Source of the DNA: Wolfiporia cocos
Taxonomy: Eukaryota; Basidiomycota; Agaricomycetes; Polyporales; Phaeolaceae
DNA: 64,000 nt
Assembly (NCBI GenBank): GCA_029448655.1
Contig: JACCLO010000023.1
Span: 145,573-209,572 of the forward strand
Direction: 5' to 3'
Under the pieces are notes generated by a model. The model did not search any database. It was given only the letters and a program-made list of their open reading frames with translations, and was not told the origin of the DNA. Shown here in pieces: positions 1 through 12,547 of this stretch; position 1 is the first letter of the stretch; each line of letters begins with the position of its first letter. A program made the position numbers and the translations under genes.

Positions 1-241
1 TGTGAATCCCACCGGACCGGCCAGGTGTTAGTCTATGTATAATCACGGTTTGTGGTGTAATGAAGGCTGTGAATGTTAAGTGACTATGGTACGATTATAG
101 AATATGTACAGTAGTAAAACAACCAAAGCGGATCCGTCCAGTAAAGAAAGCAGAGCAACCAGTAGGCAGGATGTATGATGTATTACAATATCAGAGAGTG
201 GATGTCATAATTGGAGTCTGGATGTCGTGAGATGCAATCGT

Positions 242-3200
242 CTATGCGTCTTTCACCGGTCGATCAGTACTGTAAGCCCGGTTGACATCGGACAATCCGA
301 TCCCATGTATGTGGTACTGTTCACCGACAAGCTCTTTTGTAGCCACCATAAGTTTGTCCAGTCGTAGGACAATGCCGAAGGCGGTCGTGATGCCCACGGC
401 GAAGGTTCTGTACGATAGAATATGAATGAGGAGCGTGGAACGGGCGAGATACGATGAACCCACAAATATTGCTCATTTTCAAGTGTATCGATAGTCATGG
501 TACGAGGCAGGCCATAATCATCATCAGCCTCATGTCTGACGATGTTCAGCCCGTGTGTGTGCACCATGAAGCGATCGAGCAGCGGACACGGTGTAATTTG
601 CGGCAGCGGATTGCCGGTGCGCAACGCCGTAGATATCAGGCCTGCATAACAATGAATGACAAGTGTCGATCAAGTGAATGTGTACGCACTGATCACAGCG
701 AGGACATCGCCCTGGAAGTCGGCATCCAAGAACCGTGTGCGGCGGAGGAACGCTCGAGACCATGCCGGCTCCAATTTCTCAACGACAGACATCAGGTGGG
801 ACAGGTGGAACGCAATCTCCCTAAGCTCATGTCAGAGTAAGTTTACGAATAGCCTAGCTGACATACATCTGAAGCTCGAGGATTCGTTGATACCGGCTTG
901 CAGGCCATTTACCGCGTAGAGAGAACTGCGGAACGGTGAGCCATCACGCGGCCTCTATCTGTCTCATACTGACCTCGTAAATGATATTGGTCTTTAGTAC
1001 CACCGATCGCTTGAGCTTCATCCGGATCGCCACCAGCGCTTGCACGATCTGGCCTTTGTCGAGTTCATGACGCCCGCGAGTGTTCGCAAAAGAGACTATC
1101 GAGCAGTACGCTGAGCCCAGCTCGGAAACTGTGGTCGACAGCATCGCGCGCTGATAGCGGCGGAGTGTGGTGGACGGTGGGAGCAGAGAGAATATGCTAC
1201 GTAGGAATGAAGATGTCAGCAAAAGGTCTCTCGATGATGTTCAAGCCAACTTACAAAGCTGCCGTCACACCACACACGACGAGAGTGAATCTCCTCTGGT
1301 ACAGACCGTCAGCCAACGCAACCAAGCGAATGCACATTGAGAGAGCACTCACCCAAGCAAGGTCCCATCCGTAGAAATGGAAGATCAGAGGATAGTGTGA
1401 ATTTTGCCACGAGAACCCGTAAACCTATATAAGCATCGTTTTAGAATTGTCAATCCGGGAAGAACTGGAAAAAGCTCACAAGCGAGATGTTGACAAACAG
1501 CAGAATATTCGTCATGGCCGGGACAGGCCAATATAGACGCGCATAGTAAACGAATGGGAAGCACACTCCAAAAGTGGCCGCGAAGCCGTACGGATTTCCT
1601 GTGCCCCTGCCAGCAGAGATATACCTGCAGTGCAATGTAAATCGGAAAGTCACTTTCATGAGTTGAATGACCCACCATAGCACCAGTCCAACCACAGCTC
1701 CCGTGAAGGTAGCGAAGAAACGCGCTACTAGCCCGAAGGTAGTGTCTCCACGAAAACGAGCAAGAGTGAGTTGCCCCATGAAACTGCGCGTCGCCGTTGA
1801 GGACAACCCAAACAGAACTAAGCAGAAACTCACATTCCCCACACAAAACGCTCCTCTGTGGAGACGTCAATAGACGCGGCACGTCAGTGAACGGAATGAC
1901 GCACCATATGCAAAATGAGCAGTGCTCTTCAGGAAACTTGGAATGGACAATATGACTGTAGATGAACTTAGCAACAGTCATTTCTGAGTATAATGGAGAC
2001 GTTACCCGTCAAGAGCCCGGCCTTGACGGCGAACATGACATTCCCGCCACCAAGGGAGAATATGGCTGTGTGCACCCATGCCATAATGTGTTCAAATAGA
2101 TTTGATGGCGGAAGTGCGTCCGGGTGCCGCCGAGAAGCCATTCCGAGGTCTTCATCCCACTCGGTTTCCATTCCCGGGATAATATCTGAGTGATTGTGAA
2201 TATAACGGAGAGCAGACAGGGTCATCTCGACTGACCAGGGTCCTCGTCATCATCTTGCTCGGCTTCTATCGTGTTTTCATAGCGTCCGGTTTGCCAAACC
2301 CTTGAAAGAGGGAAGCTCGGAAGCCACAACCGCGCCTTTTTGTTCTGCTCTTCCATTTTGGTGATCGCGTCCAACTGTAATATCTGAGTGCGCATACTTC
2401 GGAGACTCTGATGGAACGACGTACGACTTCGATGAGAATGCAGGCAACCTGGATAAGGTGATACTGGTACATGTAGCAATGGAATAGATAACGATGTGGC
2501 GGCGGTTCGATGGTGCCCTCCGGCGAGCCAACGTGAGTGGGATCGAACGCGGAACGGTATGGATCCAGCACACGCAGCCTGGGCAAACGTCAGCGCGCAA
2601 ACGACACGACCAGACGGCTGCATACCGGTAGTCCTTGCGGAAGCGAGTGAGCGCGTCGACGATGTTGTCCTTCATGCGCATCAGCTCCGCCAGGTGCAAT
2701 GCTCTGATGTCCTCGATCGCGGTGCGCCCCGCAAAGCTGCCCGAGCGCACGCGCGCGATCCACGTCTTGACGTGCCTGAGGACGTCCGTGCACGCGCCGA
2801 GCAGCTCGTCGCAGCTCTCACTCAGGAGCACGACGAACTGCTCCGTCGTGTCGGGCATGTCGGGGTGCGAGAGGCGCGTCGCCTCGAGCGCGAGGTAGCG
2901 CTGCGACTCGAACACGGCGACCGCGGCCTCCGCGGAGTCGGGGTGCGGCCCGGCGAGCGAGTGCGCGAGGTGGAGGAGCGAGAAGTGCAGGCGCTGGTTC
3001 TGGCTGTCCTCCTCGTGGCGCCGGAGGCGCAGGTTGATGTGCCGCGAGAGCGTGAGGCGGAGCGAGGACCCGCTCGGGTTCCGCCGCCCGTGCGCGCCGC
3101 GCTTGTGCCCCCGCCCGCGCTCGCCGTCGGGGCTCGCGGGGCGGGACGTGACGGGCGTCGTGCTCCACGCGATGGCGTCCGCGCGCGCCTGCACGGGCGT

Positions 3201-4959
3201 GGCCGGGGGCGAGGCGAGCGGCGTGCTCGGGCGGGAGGCGACGGGCGTGATGGGGCGCGAGCCCGTCGGCGAGCCCGGCTTGGAGGGCAGCGGCGTGATC
3301 GGGAAGCGCTCGCGCGTCGGCTCGATGAGCGTGAAGAAGATGCCGAGCCCGTTCGCGCGCGTGACGAGGCGGCGGGCGAAGAGCTGCAGGCCGCCGAGGT
3401 CTGTCGGCGCGAAGCGCCCCCAGACGACGTCGTGCTTCACGAGCCGCAGCACCGCCGCGGCGGGCGCGAGGCCGGCCTCGGACTTGTTGACGGACGCGGT
3501 GATCTTGGCTACCGTGGCGGAGAACTCGGAGCCGCTCGGTGTGAGCTTCAGCACTGCGCGGTGGTCGATGAGAGCGGATTCGAGCGAGCCGAGCAGGCCA
3601 GAGAGCGCAGCAGCATATTGTGCAGAGATGGTCGAGGGGAAGATGAATGCGGCGGCGGCGATACAGAGCGCGGCGTGGAAGATGAGGGGGAGCACGATCG
3701 CTCTGCCGACCACGTAATATGGGTAGGGGAACAGGACGGAGGTGATCATCGAGATGTCGATCGTGATCGCGCCGAAGACAGCGGGGAAGAGAGTCGGGCC
3801 AGGGCCTCGCTTGCCCTTGATGAAGAGGAATGCTGCCACGCCGAAGAACAAGAACACAGCCAGGATAACAGTGGGGCCCGCCTCCACATATTGACCAGAC
3901 AGCACGGCCGTCAGCGACGCGTTATAATCCGTGTGCGTTCGCGCGAGGCTGGCGAGGAAGATTCCAAGACAGCTCCATCTGGGGGGATGGTTAGCTGATC
4001 GCTGAAACTGTTCGACTGCCCACTTACGCCCAAGCGATGGTGACGAACAATCCGAAGAAGAGCTCTCGTTCCAGTACCGCGACAAATGGATCGCTAGGTG
4101 GGTCAATCAACGCGGCTAGAAAGCCAAGTTAGAAAGCTCCTCACAGAAAGGATGTGATGAGTGCTTACCTACGAGGATGAGGAATGTCGCCTGGATGTGG
4201 CGAATGAGTTAGTCAGATATCATGGCGCCGTACGGAAAATGAAACCCCTCTAGTGAACCCGATAGGAGTCATAATCGCGTTATCACAACCTGATGCAGGT
4301 TTTCACATTCCAAGTCTTTAATCCGCATAATCGAGCAGCCGCGTCCCGTCCGTGCCGGACCATGCAGATAAGCCCGAAAGCCATACAACCAATGCCACGT
4401 CGGAAGAAAACTGTCCGCGCGTCAAGGGCAGTCGCGGCCGCGAGAGCGCGACCGTTGCCACAGGGCGACGGAATGAGGGTCTCACCCCCAACACAGTCCC
4501 GAGGGAGATGAGAGCAAGCCATACACGCACCTGTCCGAGAACAGCCTCTGTGCGCGAGAATACCATGAAGAGGATGGATACCCAGCCGAGGAGAGCGCAT
4601 CGAATGACAGGCTTGAGTTTGGGCCATGACCAGTTGTTTGGGATCCATTTGAGGTCGAGGGGAAACTTGTCTACGGCGGTCTTGCCTAGCTTGCGCCACT
4701 GGAACGACAACGGTTTTCGCTCCTTGTGGAGACGATCGGTCTTCTCCTGCTCGACAGAGGTCGCCTGGGAGGGAGCGCGCCAGGAAGGGGTCTCGATACG
4801 GACGTGTCTTGACGCGTGGCGGTCGTGAGCACGCTCGTCGTCGGTGTCGTCCTCGTCGCCGAGGCGGGGGTCATAGCGCAGGTTATGTCTCCAACTGATG
4901 TCAATCACCTCAGGAAACGATGCATCGGAGCCAGAGTTCCACTGGCCAGCGACAGACAT
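242..4959 (-). CDS. ArAE-like / DUF2421 multi-pass membrane protein, fusaric-acid-resistance type
   Basis: This is a large multi-exon gene, probably over 1,000 residues, encoding an integral membrane protein of the fungal aromatic-acid-exporter-like group (ArAE_2_N plus ArAE_2/DUF2421). Members are thought to export organic anions or act in intracellular membranes, but their substrates are mostly unknown. The start at 4959 begins MSVAGQWNSG, followed by an acidic Arg/Asp-rich cytosolic tail and the family motif LKWIPNNWSWPKLK, then the first membrane segments (about 4560-4640). The next exon reads LIDPPSDPFVAVLERE (about 4060-4120), then more membrane helices (3700-4000). A Pro/Ser/Thr-rich cytosolic linker follows (3150-3330). 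A second helical bundle lies at about 1450-1800, and the conserved soluble end includes GLPRTMTIDTLENEQYL (about 470-520). The stop is the tag at 242-244. Many introns interrupt the 3' half. Family assignment is firm; function is inferred. Confidence 0.85.
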
Positions 4960-5167
4960 GGCAGAGACACTCACTGAGGGCGGGGGAGCTGGCCATTCGC
5001 GCTCTGCATGACACCTGCTTTGAAATCCTGCGCAAGGCCCGAGTAATGTCGACCTCGGCGAGTACGGACGCAGTGAGCGCCACCGACGGATCATCCGCTA
5101 GCCGCCCAGGACCCGCGTCCTTCCCACGATTGCGACTTCGAATCCAGCCACCATCGTCTCCGACACC
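4960..5167. promoter_or_regulatory. Short divergent intergenic region between exporter-like gene and LSm6
   Basis: Only about 208 bp separate the start codons of the exporter-like gene (-) and LSm6 (+), so both promoters must lie here or overlap the genes. No clear TATA box is visible. The region just upstream of LSm6 is pyrimidine-rich and ends in the start context CACCATGG. Shared regulation is an inference from spacing alone. Confidence 0.5.
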
Positions 5168-5571
5168 ATGGACGACCTCACCCCGCCCCCGCCCCCCGCC
5201 GATGATCATGCACCCCCGCCGCCCCCGCCCTCGATGACGGGCTCCCCCACCGACTTTCTCAAGGGTGTCGTCGGCAAGCGCGTCGTCGTGCGCCTCGCCT
5301 CCGGCGTCGACTATCGCGGTGCGCATACCTCCCTCCGCGTCCATGGTGCCGTTTGACAGACCGCGCGGCTTTTACAGGGGTCCTGTCCTGCCTTGACGGC
5401 TATATGAATATCGCCCTCGAGCAGACCGAGGAGCACGTCAACGGCGCTGTTACGAACCGCTATGGCGACGCGTTCATCCGCGGGAACAACGGTGGGTCCC
5501 GCAGCTGTGCCCGCCCGTATGCGGCTGACTCTCCCGCAGTGCTGTACATCTCAGCTGCCGAGCCGCTGTGA
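5168..5571 (+). CDS. LSM6: U6 snRNA-associated Sm-like protein LSm6
   Basis: LSm6 is a subunit of the Lsm2-8 ring that binds the U6 snRNA 3' end in the nucleus, and of the Lsm1-7 ring that promotes cytoplasmic mRNA decapping. Three exons can be read: 5168-5318, 5378-5491 and 5540-5571, with GT-AG introns of 59 and 48 nt, giving about 98 residues. Sm1 reads VVGKRVVVRLASGVDYRG, continuing as VLSCLDGYMNIALEQTEE, and Sm2 is YGDAFIRGNNVLYIS. The FIRGNNVLYIS block identifies LSm6 among Lsm paralogues. The extra feature is a Pro-rich N-terminal extension (DDLTPPPPPADDHAPPPPPP) before the Sm fold; yeast LSm6 starts nearly at the fold. The start at 5168 has a strong context and is the only upstream in-frame ATG. 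Confidence 0.95.
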
Positions 5572-6723
5572 CCGACCGCGCAAACGGTCGTTTGAAACAC
5601 CCGTGGCGCAGCATGCTCGGCTCTCGTGTTTCAATCAAAAGAGTCCCACCGCAATACTCGTCTCCCCGACAGGTCCGTCGGCTGCGGCGGCGCGTCGGCT
5701 GCTCGGATCCCCGCAACGATGTCTGACATATCCAGTGTACTTCACCGCCGTCGCATTGGCTGATGGCATCAATATGATCTCCGCATCTGCCCGCAGACAT
5801 CTCGCGCTTCAGCAGCTTTGTACGCGACTTTGTCGCATTCGTAATCACGACTGGTGTGCGCAGTACAAATACGCAAGCTGTCCATCACGATGTTGTCTCT
5901 GGATGCCGACAAAGTGCCTGCTAAGCAACAGCTGTTTACCGATGCAGCGCTTGCGATGGTTTGTTGCGACTACTCACTCCTTGTTTCAGCTTCTCGGACT
6001 CGAGTCGATGCAACGACATACTTGATGCCCAGCGTATTGAGTGTAGCCATCTTAGGCGATGACGATCACGCCTGTAACACTGCTGCCTCTAGATGTCTGC
6101 ACCACAATTATCACAAGGCATTGTGGCGGCAACTACTCTACAACGTGTCACGCTGCCATATTCACCTACCTAGATTAAGCTACAGCTCTGGTGCGGTAGG
6201 TGATATGACCTTTGCCGCAGCACAAACGTCTGGACTTGTGAACGTTTATACGATGACAAGTCTAAATCTTCTGGTAGGGGATGTGATTGTGCACTGATAC
6301 TAGTGTTAGAACAGCCTTGTAAGCTTTGGCAATGGTACTGGCGAGACGAAGAACAATGCTACTCGATCTGTCCAGCTCACAGTCAATCAGGCCATCGATT
6401 TATCGGCAGGATCATAGAATACTTCAGCAATTTAATATATGACATTGTATAGGTAGGATTATCATCTTAGAACTTGTACTGAACCGCTCCCCACAACATA
6501 TGCGGCGTCTAGATTAGGTGGTAAAGTGTTCTCTACAGACATTAAATTCTCGCAATCTCGGTCAATACCTATCCACAATCCCTTTGGTGATGCCGAGATC
6601 GGCATGCTTTGCTGCGGCCGGGATTCAGCCATTAAGAAGAGACATACTGGCTACAAACGACGCATGACTAGCAGAATTGGTTAGGAAACATCACAGGTCG
6701 CTGGTGTACAAGGTAACTCACCT
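5572..6723. other. Gene-free interval downstream of LSm6
   Basis: Open frames here are short and lack recognisable domains, codon bias or plausible splice structure. It should hold the 3' ends of LSm6 (+) and the unknown gene (-), which converge. No repeat, tRNA or mobile element was recognised. Confidence 0.4.
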
Positions 6724-8270
6724 TCACACAGTGTGACGTTTCTTCCGCCCCATCAGCCTCTGGTAATCTAGCTTCTCAATCTTCACATCCTTCGGAGGCA
6801 CGAACAGGCATCGCTCTTGGCCGCCGCAAGAATCTGCGAGATGGACGTATCCCATGATCCGGAAATTCCACAGCTGTTCGTGCTCGATTTTGATTTCGTG
6901 CATGGCGATCGGCACCCAGAACCTCATCTTCAGCCCCCACACTTGCTCTTTGCTCCCTGGAACGGACACCAGCTGCGTGCGGTAGCCTTTGTACCCGTAC
7001 AAGATGCCATTATCCGGGGTCATCACCGAAGTATTCGTCCCGTCTGTCGTCATGTGTTCCCACTTGACCTTGAAGCAGGGCTCGTCGGTCATTGCATTCA
7101 TGTATCCGCGCGCGCTTGGGACCGAGTGGCAATACATGTACGTCACACAATTGGGAGCGTGCGGTAGCCGCACGTCCTGCGGGGTCACTACACAAATTTC
7201 GCACTCAAAGGAGAACGTGTCCCTGTCCGAGCACGAGCATCAGCACACGAACATACTAGAAACCACAAGCGCGCCACTCACGGGACCTCGTTGACATCGA
7301 ACGTGGTGCAGTCTTTCTCCGTGCGCACGAACGCGTGGTACTCGCCCGGCCCGACCTGCGCGTCCTCATACAGCGTTTTGTCAAGCCCGTGCACCCTATG
7401 CAGCTCTTCGCGGGCAGCCCACAGGTTGGCCGGCGGGACGCCCACGCTCACGTCGTCGTGCACGCTGACCGCCGCGACACTGACCGCGACCTCGCGCTCG
7501 CACACAGACTCCGAGCGCAGGAGCGGCCGCCCGCTGCGCGCAGCCGCCGCGCGCGTCCAGCGCGACGGCGCCAGCCCGGGGTCGGGGAACTCCGCGTCCG
7601 TGCCGTCCTCGCCCACGGCGATGCTCCCGTAGTCGTCTTCTGCCTCCTCGAGCTGCATGTCCTGCGCCTGCCCGTCGGCCGCGGCCGCGGCCTCGTCCCC
7701 TGGCTCTTGCGCTTGCTCGCCGTACTGCTGCCTTTCGTACTCGGCGGCTGCAGCGTCCCAGCTCCGCGGGCCCGCGGCGGACAGCTCGAGGACCGTCGGC
7801 TCTTTCTTGGAGTACATGTCAATCATGGACGCACGGGTGATGCGCGCGGACGAGCGCATCGGCGAAGGCGACCTGAACCTGACCCGCCGCGTTTCGGTCC
7901 TCTTGATGTCACGTCCCCTGCCGCCGGCTCCTGCGCTGTTCCCTGTGGCCATCTTGCGAAAGCTGTCCGTAAGCCGCTGCACCTCGTGCTCGATGCTGTT
8001 CTTGGGGGAGTGGCCCATGTCCGGCTCGTCTTCATGATTCTTCCTGGAGCCAGCATCAGAGAAACGGTCAGTGTCCTGCTTTGAGCGAGCGTCAGAGGAT
8101 GCGCGCGATGCGCGTGTAAAGTCTTCGGCAACAACAGTTTCTTGGCTGTCGCTGCGGCGCCGCACATGACTCTTGTGCCAATACTCGTCCCCGACAGAGC
8201 TGACCCTTGGGAAGTCGACATGCCCTCGCAGTGCATGCGGCTTTATGGCATAGATGATCTGAGCGACCAT
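6724..8270 (-). CDS. Conserved hypothetical protein with disordered basic/acidic N-terminal half
   Basis: I do not recognise the family. Two exons are supported. Exon 1 runs from ATG 8270 (MVAQIIYAIKPHALRG) to a GTGAGT donor near 7280, and exon 2 runs from about 7222 to the stop at 6724; the splice restores a clean frame across NEVP|DTFSFECEICVV. The protein is about 480 residues. Residues 30-240 are polar, with Ser/Arg/Asp-rich and Ala/Gln/Glu-rich stretches, and look disordered. The last 200 residues are compact, with aromatic and Cys content (CEICVV, CFKVKWEHM, GILYGYKGYRTQ, VWGLKMRFWVPIAMHE), and look like a folded beta-rich domain. Reading further upstream would need a non-ATG start, so 8270 is preferred. 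The high charge suggests a nuclear or cytosolic role, but no function is claimed. Confidence 0.75.
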
Positions 8271-8979
8271 GTGTATCTCGCAGTCGGGTGGGTCTATTAG
8301 CAAGCAAGCAGCACAGCAAGACGGCCAGCGGACGTGTCTGTCGAAAGTAGGCGAGGCAGACGAGCAAACACCAGAGGAGACCAGTGTGCTGGGTACCGTC
8401 AGCGGAACTCTGTAGGGCAGTACTTATACTCCCCTTGAGGAGAGCGGCCACAGAGCCGCCCTGCCATCGCGACGCGCTATCTGAAAATCGAGGTGGTGGC
8501 CAGCAGCGCATGCGAGCTTGCGCCGGGCCATGCGCGCGCGCTGACCTGCTTGGGGTCCGCGAGGTGGTTATCCGGAGAGGCGCCTCCGCTGCCGCTGTCA
8601 GCTGCGTCGCTACGGCCAATGCGCGAGTGTTACCGCCACAATGCGCATGGGCCACTTGAGGCAGCTCGCTCGTGGGGGCACAATTGCAACGCGATGAATT
8701 GCAATTCTATCCCCGATCGTGCATGTCCCTGAGTTCACGGCCAACTACCAGAGGTGATCACTCGGATCTGGATCGGTGTGGCCCACAGTGCCACAGTGCC
8801 ATGCAGGTCGTCTCTCAATCTGGCTTCACCGATTATGAGACTCTACCCGCGCGAGTTCATGCATAAGCGAGTATAAAGTGGCCAGTGTGTGTTCATAATA
8901 CCCGGCAACGCAGGAGATGATGCCCAATGCTCATAAGCAGCACCGGTTCTGGATCAAACCGTTTTTGGGCCAAGTGGCC
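8271..8979. other. Upstream region of the hypothetical gene; no gene seen
   Basis: This is GC-rich between 8420 and 8660, then AT-richer. It presumably holds the promoter of the minus-strand gene starting at 8270. Open frames in it are short and unsupported. Confidence 0.35.
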
Positions 8980-9583
8980 ATGTATCTGAGTAGGCGGTGC
9001 CAGGTAGTATTCCGACGGTGTGTAGCCCTGCTCCTGAGGTAATAGGCGAGAGGGTAAGGACCTTTGTAAGGATCGAGGGCTGGGACATTTCCTGACACAA
9101 TACTGCCCAACGCCGACAATTTGCTGGGAATGTGGATGCCTTGAGAGATGAAACAATGACCGCTCCCAACTCACGGTATCTGCATTTAACACCCTGAGTG
9201 ATCTCAAGTCTTGGACTTCATTGAAACCATCTATGTGGATGCGAAGATCAAATTGCTCGATATACATCCGAGTGGAATATCCCGGATGGGATTTCTTCCA
9301 AGGTTTGAATTGATGCTATCACCACCTTATGTGAGTAGTTCTTGATGTGACAATATTGTCAGGAGACGACTCCCCTGGCAACAACATAATCCAAATCACG
9401 GAACAGATGTCACCCAAAGCTATAATGGACTATATTGACGAAACGTACCGCGAGGAGGATTATAAAGTTAAAGCTTTCAATACTAGAGGCTGTCTTAAAA
9501 GCAAGGTTGTATTTCCGCTATCTCCCAGAGTAACGCAGGCTACCTGCCTGCAAGGCATTTACATCCGCTCAAGGTCAAACTGA
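8980..9583 (+). pseudogene. Decayed copy of the PAN-like C-terminal modules of the 16-19.5 kb gene
   Basis: This segment aligns by eye with 18400-19420. The first module is recognisable by AFNTLSDLKSWTSLKPSMW and the ending EYPGWDFFQG (about 9170-9303). An intron follows (about 9304-9361, ending TTGTCAG). The second module starts GDDSPGNNI and contains AFNTRGCLK, ending LQGIYIRS (to the stop at 9583). The upstream part of module 1 (8980-9170) matches its counterpart only in pieces and is broken by stops and small indels, for example CCTGAGGTAATAGGCGAG against CCTGAGGTAACCGGCGAG at about 18414. The second module is intact here, while in the other copy it carries a large insertion. No beta-prism exons were found upstream, so the copy looks 5'-truncated. 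Confidence 0.6.
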
Positions 9584-10469
9584 GCTCCTCTACATGCTAC
9601 TGCGAAGACAAGGGGCTCCCTTACCATTCGGTGCATTGTTACTACTATTTTACTACGCGAACTCTGCTCGTGTTGGGCACTAATCTGTTCATTATCTGCC
9701 TGCAATACGTGGTTAGCAGACAGTATACTTCTTGCCAATTCATTCGAGCGCCTTGTATTGGTACATCATGCGATTCTTCGTTTACGTCGGAGACAAGGAC
9801 AGATTGTTGCCCTGTGCTGACACTTCATATCACTACACAGTAGAACACATCGCAACGAGTGTCCATGTCACAAGCAGAAGCCGAGACCACGACCTAACAA
9901 TGCCCTGACACGTCTTCACATCGCCTGGCTCAATCTCCACACCCTTATAGTCTCATGCCAAATATACATGAGTGGAGTCTAATGGTCAGAATGCGCACTA
10001 ATTGCCTCAAACACAACGATAGCACTCACACATCTATCGCATCGATCACGATGCCAGGGGCCAGTACTTCAGTGGCCGTACATCCAAATGTGGCACCAAA
10101 AGATCGCGATTACCATGCCTCTTTCCCAGGCCTATCTCTGATAGATTCATGTCCTCCATTACCATCTAGTGCCCCCACTCATCTTGAGCGGCGGATCTTC
10201 TGTGAGTGCATTCCTGCTTCTATCTTCGCTGGTTATTGAACGGTCAAACATATATGTGAAATAATAGGGCTAAAGAACGAGGAGTGGAGCAGGGAATAAG
10301 ATCTGACATATTATGCGACAGCGGTGACTATTATGATTATGAGGCAAAAATGTACGTGACAAGACTCTTTCGGCTGATGAGAAGTAAAATTGTAGTGCAG
10401 TACGTTATGCATGCTTTAGAGTATAGTGAATGAATCTTCCCGATTTCCTCTTTCATGGGCAAGAAGTTT
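9584..10469. other. Continuation of the duplicated segment, non-coding or decayed
   Basis: About 9990-10110 resembles 20230-20345 over roughly 100 bp (both encode a THxx...SI/ISMP...-like stretch in one frame). The homology with the second copy therefore continues past the PAN-like modules. No intact gene was recognised. The AT-rich end (10250-10460) precedes the target-site duplication of the next element. Confidence 0.35.
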
Positions 10470-11298
10470 ATCCGAGGTAGAGTTTCAGTCAATTATCTTA
10501 ATCTGCCAACTGCCCTTCGCTTAAGAAATCGCAGTTGCGAGCTAGGTTTGCACGCAGTAGTGTTGCCGAAGTTCAGTTCGGTTCAGGTTCAGGGGGGTCT
10601 AGGGCTGAACCCAGAACCGAACCGACTGCAGGGAGCCTGAACCTGAACCTGGACTGAACCTGGTGAACTGGTTCATCAGGTTCGGTTCATGGTTCGAACT
10701 AGGTTCGAACCGCTTGCTTCTATAGAGTGTAAAAATAATAATTTAGACACCAACTTCATGCACCTTTCTATGTATACCAATTGCTCTCTATTGCCTACCT
10801 CATTCCCGGCACTATTGAACCCACTAAAGTAATCACACTTCAAGTTCTGCAGTGCCTCCATTTGGTGTCTATTGGGCTGAATTCCAAAGTGGCTCTTAAT
10901 CTTGATTAGAGTGGTAAACATAAATTTTAGATGCACAATAATCACTCAAGGCAGCCATCTTGAGCAGTTCAGTAATCAGAGTTTATGATTGTGAATTAGC
11001 CTGAGGCAAACCTCAATAACAAACCATTCTTAGACAACACTGTATATAATCTAGGAAAGCATGGTGATCCCAGCATGGGGTTGAGCCCTTGCCATATTGG
11101 GAGACTAGAGTATATGAGTGCTGGTGCTTGCTATGGTGAAGCCAGCTATCCATAACTTACTGCAACAACACTATAGCAAAGATGGCAAGAACATAATTGT
11201 AATTGATGCTTATCCACCAGTGGCTACACAGAATATGTTAATGCTATGTGGTTCAAGGTTCAGTCCAGTTCAAACCTGGTTCAAGGGTACCCATGACC

Positions 11299-12547
11299 TG
11301 TTACGGTCCGTACAATTTCGCATGTCTTTGACGCCTCACTGGAGAGGAGGACTTAGCGTTCAACCGCATCGCTGTGTGTTTATTTCCAGGGTTCTCTGTT
11401 CAACCAGCGACCCCGTTTCATGTACAACAGCCCTAAACCCATAGTCCCATAGTGTATCAGGTTCTAGTTGATATCTTGTGTATAACCACAGAGCTTCTGC
11501 GTTTCAGCCACTGTTGCACTCAACCGCAACGTTTCAGCTTAGTTATCGTAGCGTACTAACCTTATGGACTTAGTGGTAGCAGTACCAAGGACACTATGAC
11601 CTGTTACGGGTCGAATACCCGTTCGTATATTCGAATCGCGAATATAGATCGTTCTTCTGCACGTAGGCACGTCGCCGTATGCAAGGCAAATACTCGTTAG
11701 ATGCCTTCGGGTCCTAAGTGAAGTCCTTAGGAGATTGGTTAATATCCAATACACGTTAGAGGATATAATCTGTTCAAGTGCGAGTCTGATAGAATATAAG
11801 ACTCGCCTAAGTCCGAGAAGTCAGTGTGCACTTCGAGGACTTAGTCGTTCGGTTGCTCGAGTGAGAAATACTGAGCGTAGTTTCCTACGTTTGAGAACGA
11901 GTATAAGACTTCTTGTTTATACAACAAGGTCGAGCTGAAGAGCCTCGACAGTAGGTACATTAGTTTATATACTACGTTGGGTTTCAGGGGTCAAGTCCGT
12001 CCCAGATGTCACCGATACTATCTACGCTATAGTACCAAACGTTTGATAGGTATGTAGTGATATACCTGAGACGATAGATAGGAATGATGGCGGTTGAACG
12101 CCATCTGTTAGCTAACAAACGATGAACATGAAACGGTGGCAGAGTTGGATCTGCCAAAGATGAAACGCGCCCTATAGACTAGTACAACTGGGGGTACGCC
12201 CAGTAGAGTCACGAGTAGCCAGGGGAGTTGGTTGTGCAACAAGTCCCTGTATCGTATTCGCCCAGTGGTGAGTTCTGCCGATATTCGAAAAATCAAAATA
12301 ACCGTAACATGACCCCGATTACAGAATCGTAGTATAAAAACCCTGCTGTAAATACTGGTCGAGTTCCTCAGCTCGACCTTGTTGAATTACAAGGATCCTA
12401 TACTCGTTCTCAAAGGCTTGAACCAATAAAGCCTGCAGCTAGTATATCGACGCTCAACTCTGCGGAGTCTGACGAATAGTGCGCTATTCAACACACTGAG
12501 TAACTCGACTTAGTTATTTCAGCTGAACGGATATTCGATCCGTAACA
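11299..12547 (-). mobile_element. Solo LTR A (minus orientation), interrupted by LTR B
   Basis: The sequence ends in TGTTACGG at 11299 and CCGTAACA at 12540-12547, the TG...CA form of LTR ends. It is flanked by 5-bp repeats TGACC at 11294-11298 and 12548-12552. Removing LTR B and its target duplication leaves about 536 bp. Read on the minus strand it starts TGTTACGGATCGAATATCC, closely matching the plus-strand start of LTR B. Both also share a block containing GAACGAGTATA and CAAGGTCGAGCTGA (12347-12410 here, 11888-11955 in B). No polyprotein remains, so this is a recombination-derived solo LTR. Confidence 0.7.
11602..12309 (+). mobile_element. Solo LTR B of the same family, inserted into LTR A
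   Basis: It starts TGTTACGGGTCGAATACCC at 11602 and ends CCGTAACA at 12309. Direct repeats TGACC flank it at 11597-11601 and 12310-12314, giving a 708-bp unit. It shares start, inner block and GCGGTTGAACGC/CATGAAACGG motifs with LTR A but lies in the opposite orientation. The same pentamer as duplication for both A and B suggests a site preference. There is no coding content. Confidence 0.65.

Noticed and set aside
2496..3998. 500-codon plus-strand frame antisense to the exporter-like gene
   Set aside because: Arg/Glu/Ala-rich shadow of a GC-rich coding exon whose minus-strand frame carries clear membrane helices and family motifs.
10676..10945. Possible hAT transposase fragment on the minus strand
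   Set aside because: 89 codons without the RW or dimerisation motifs of hAT transposases.
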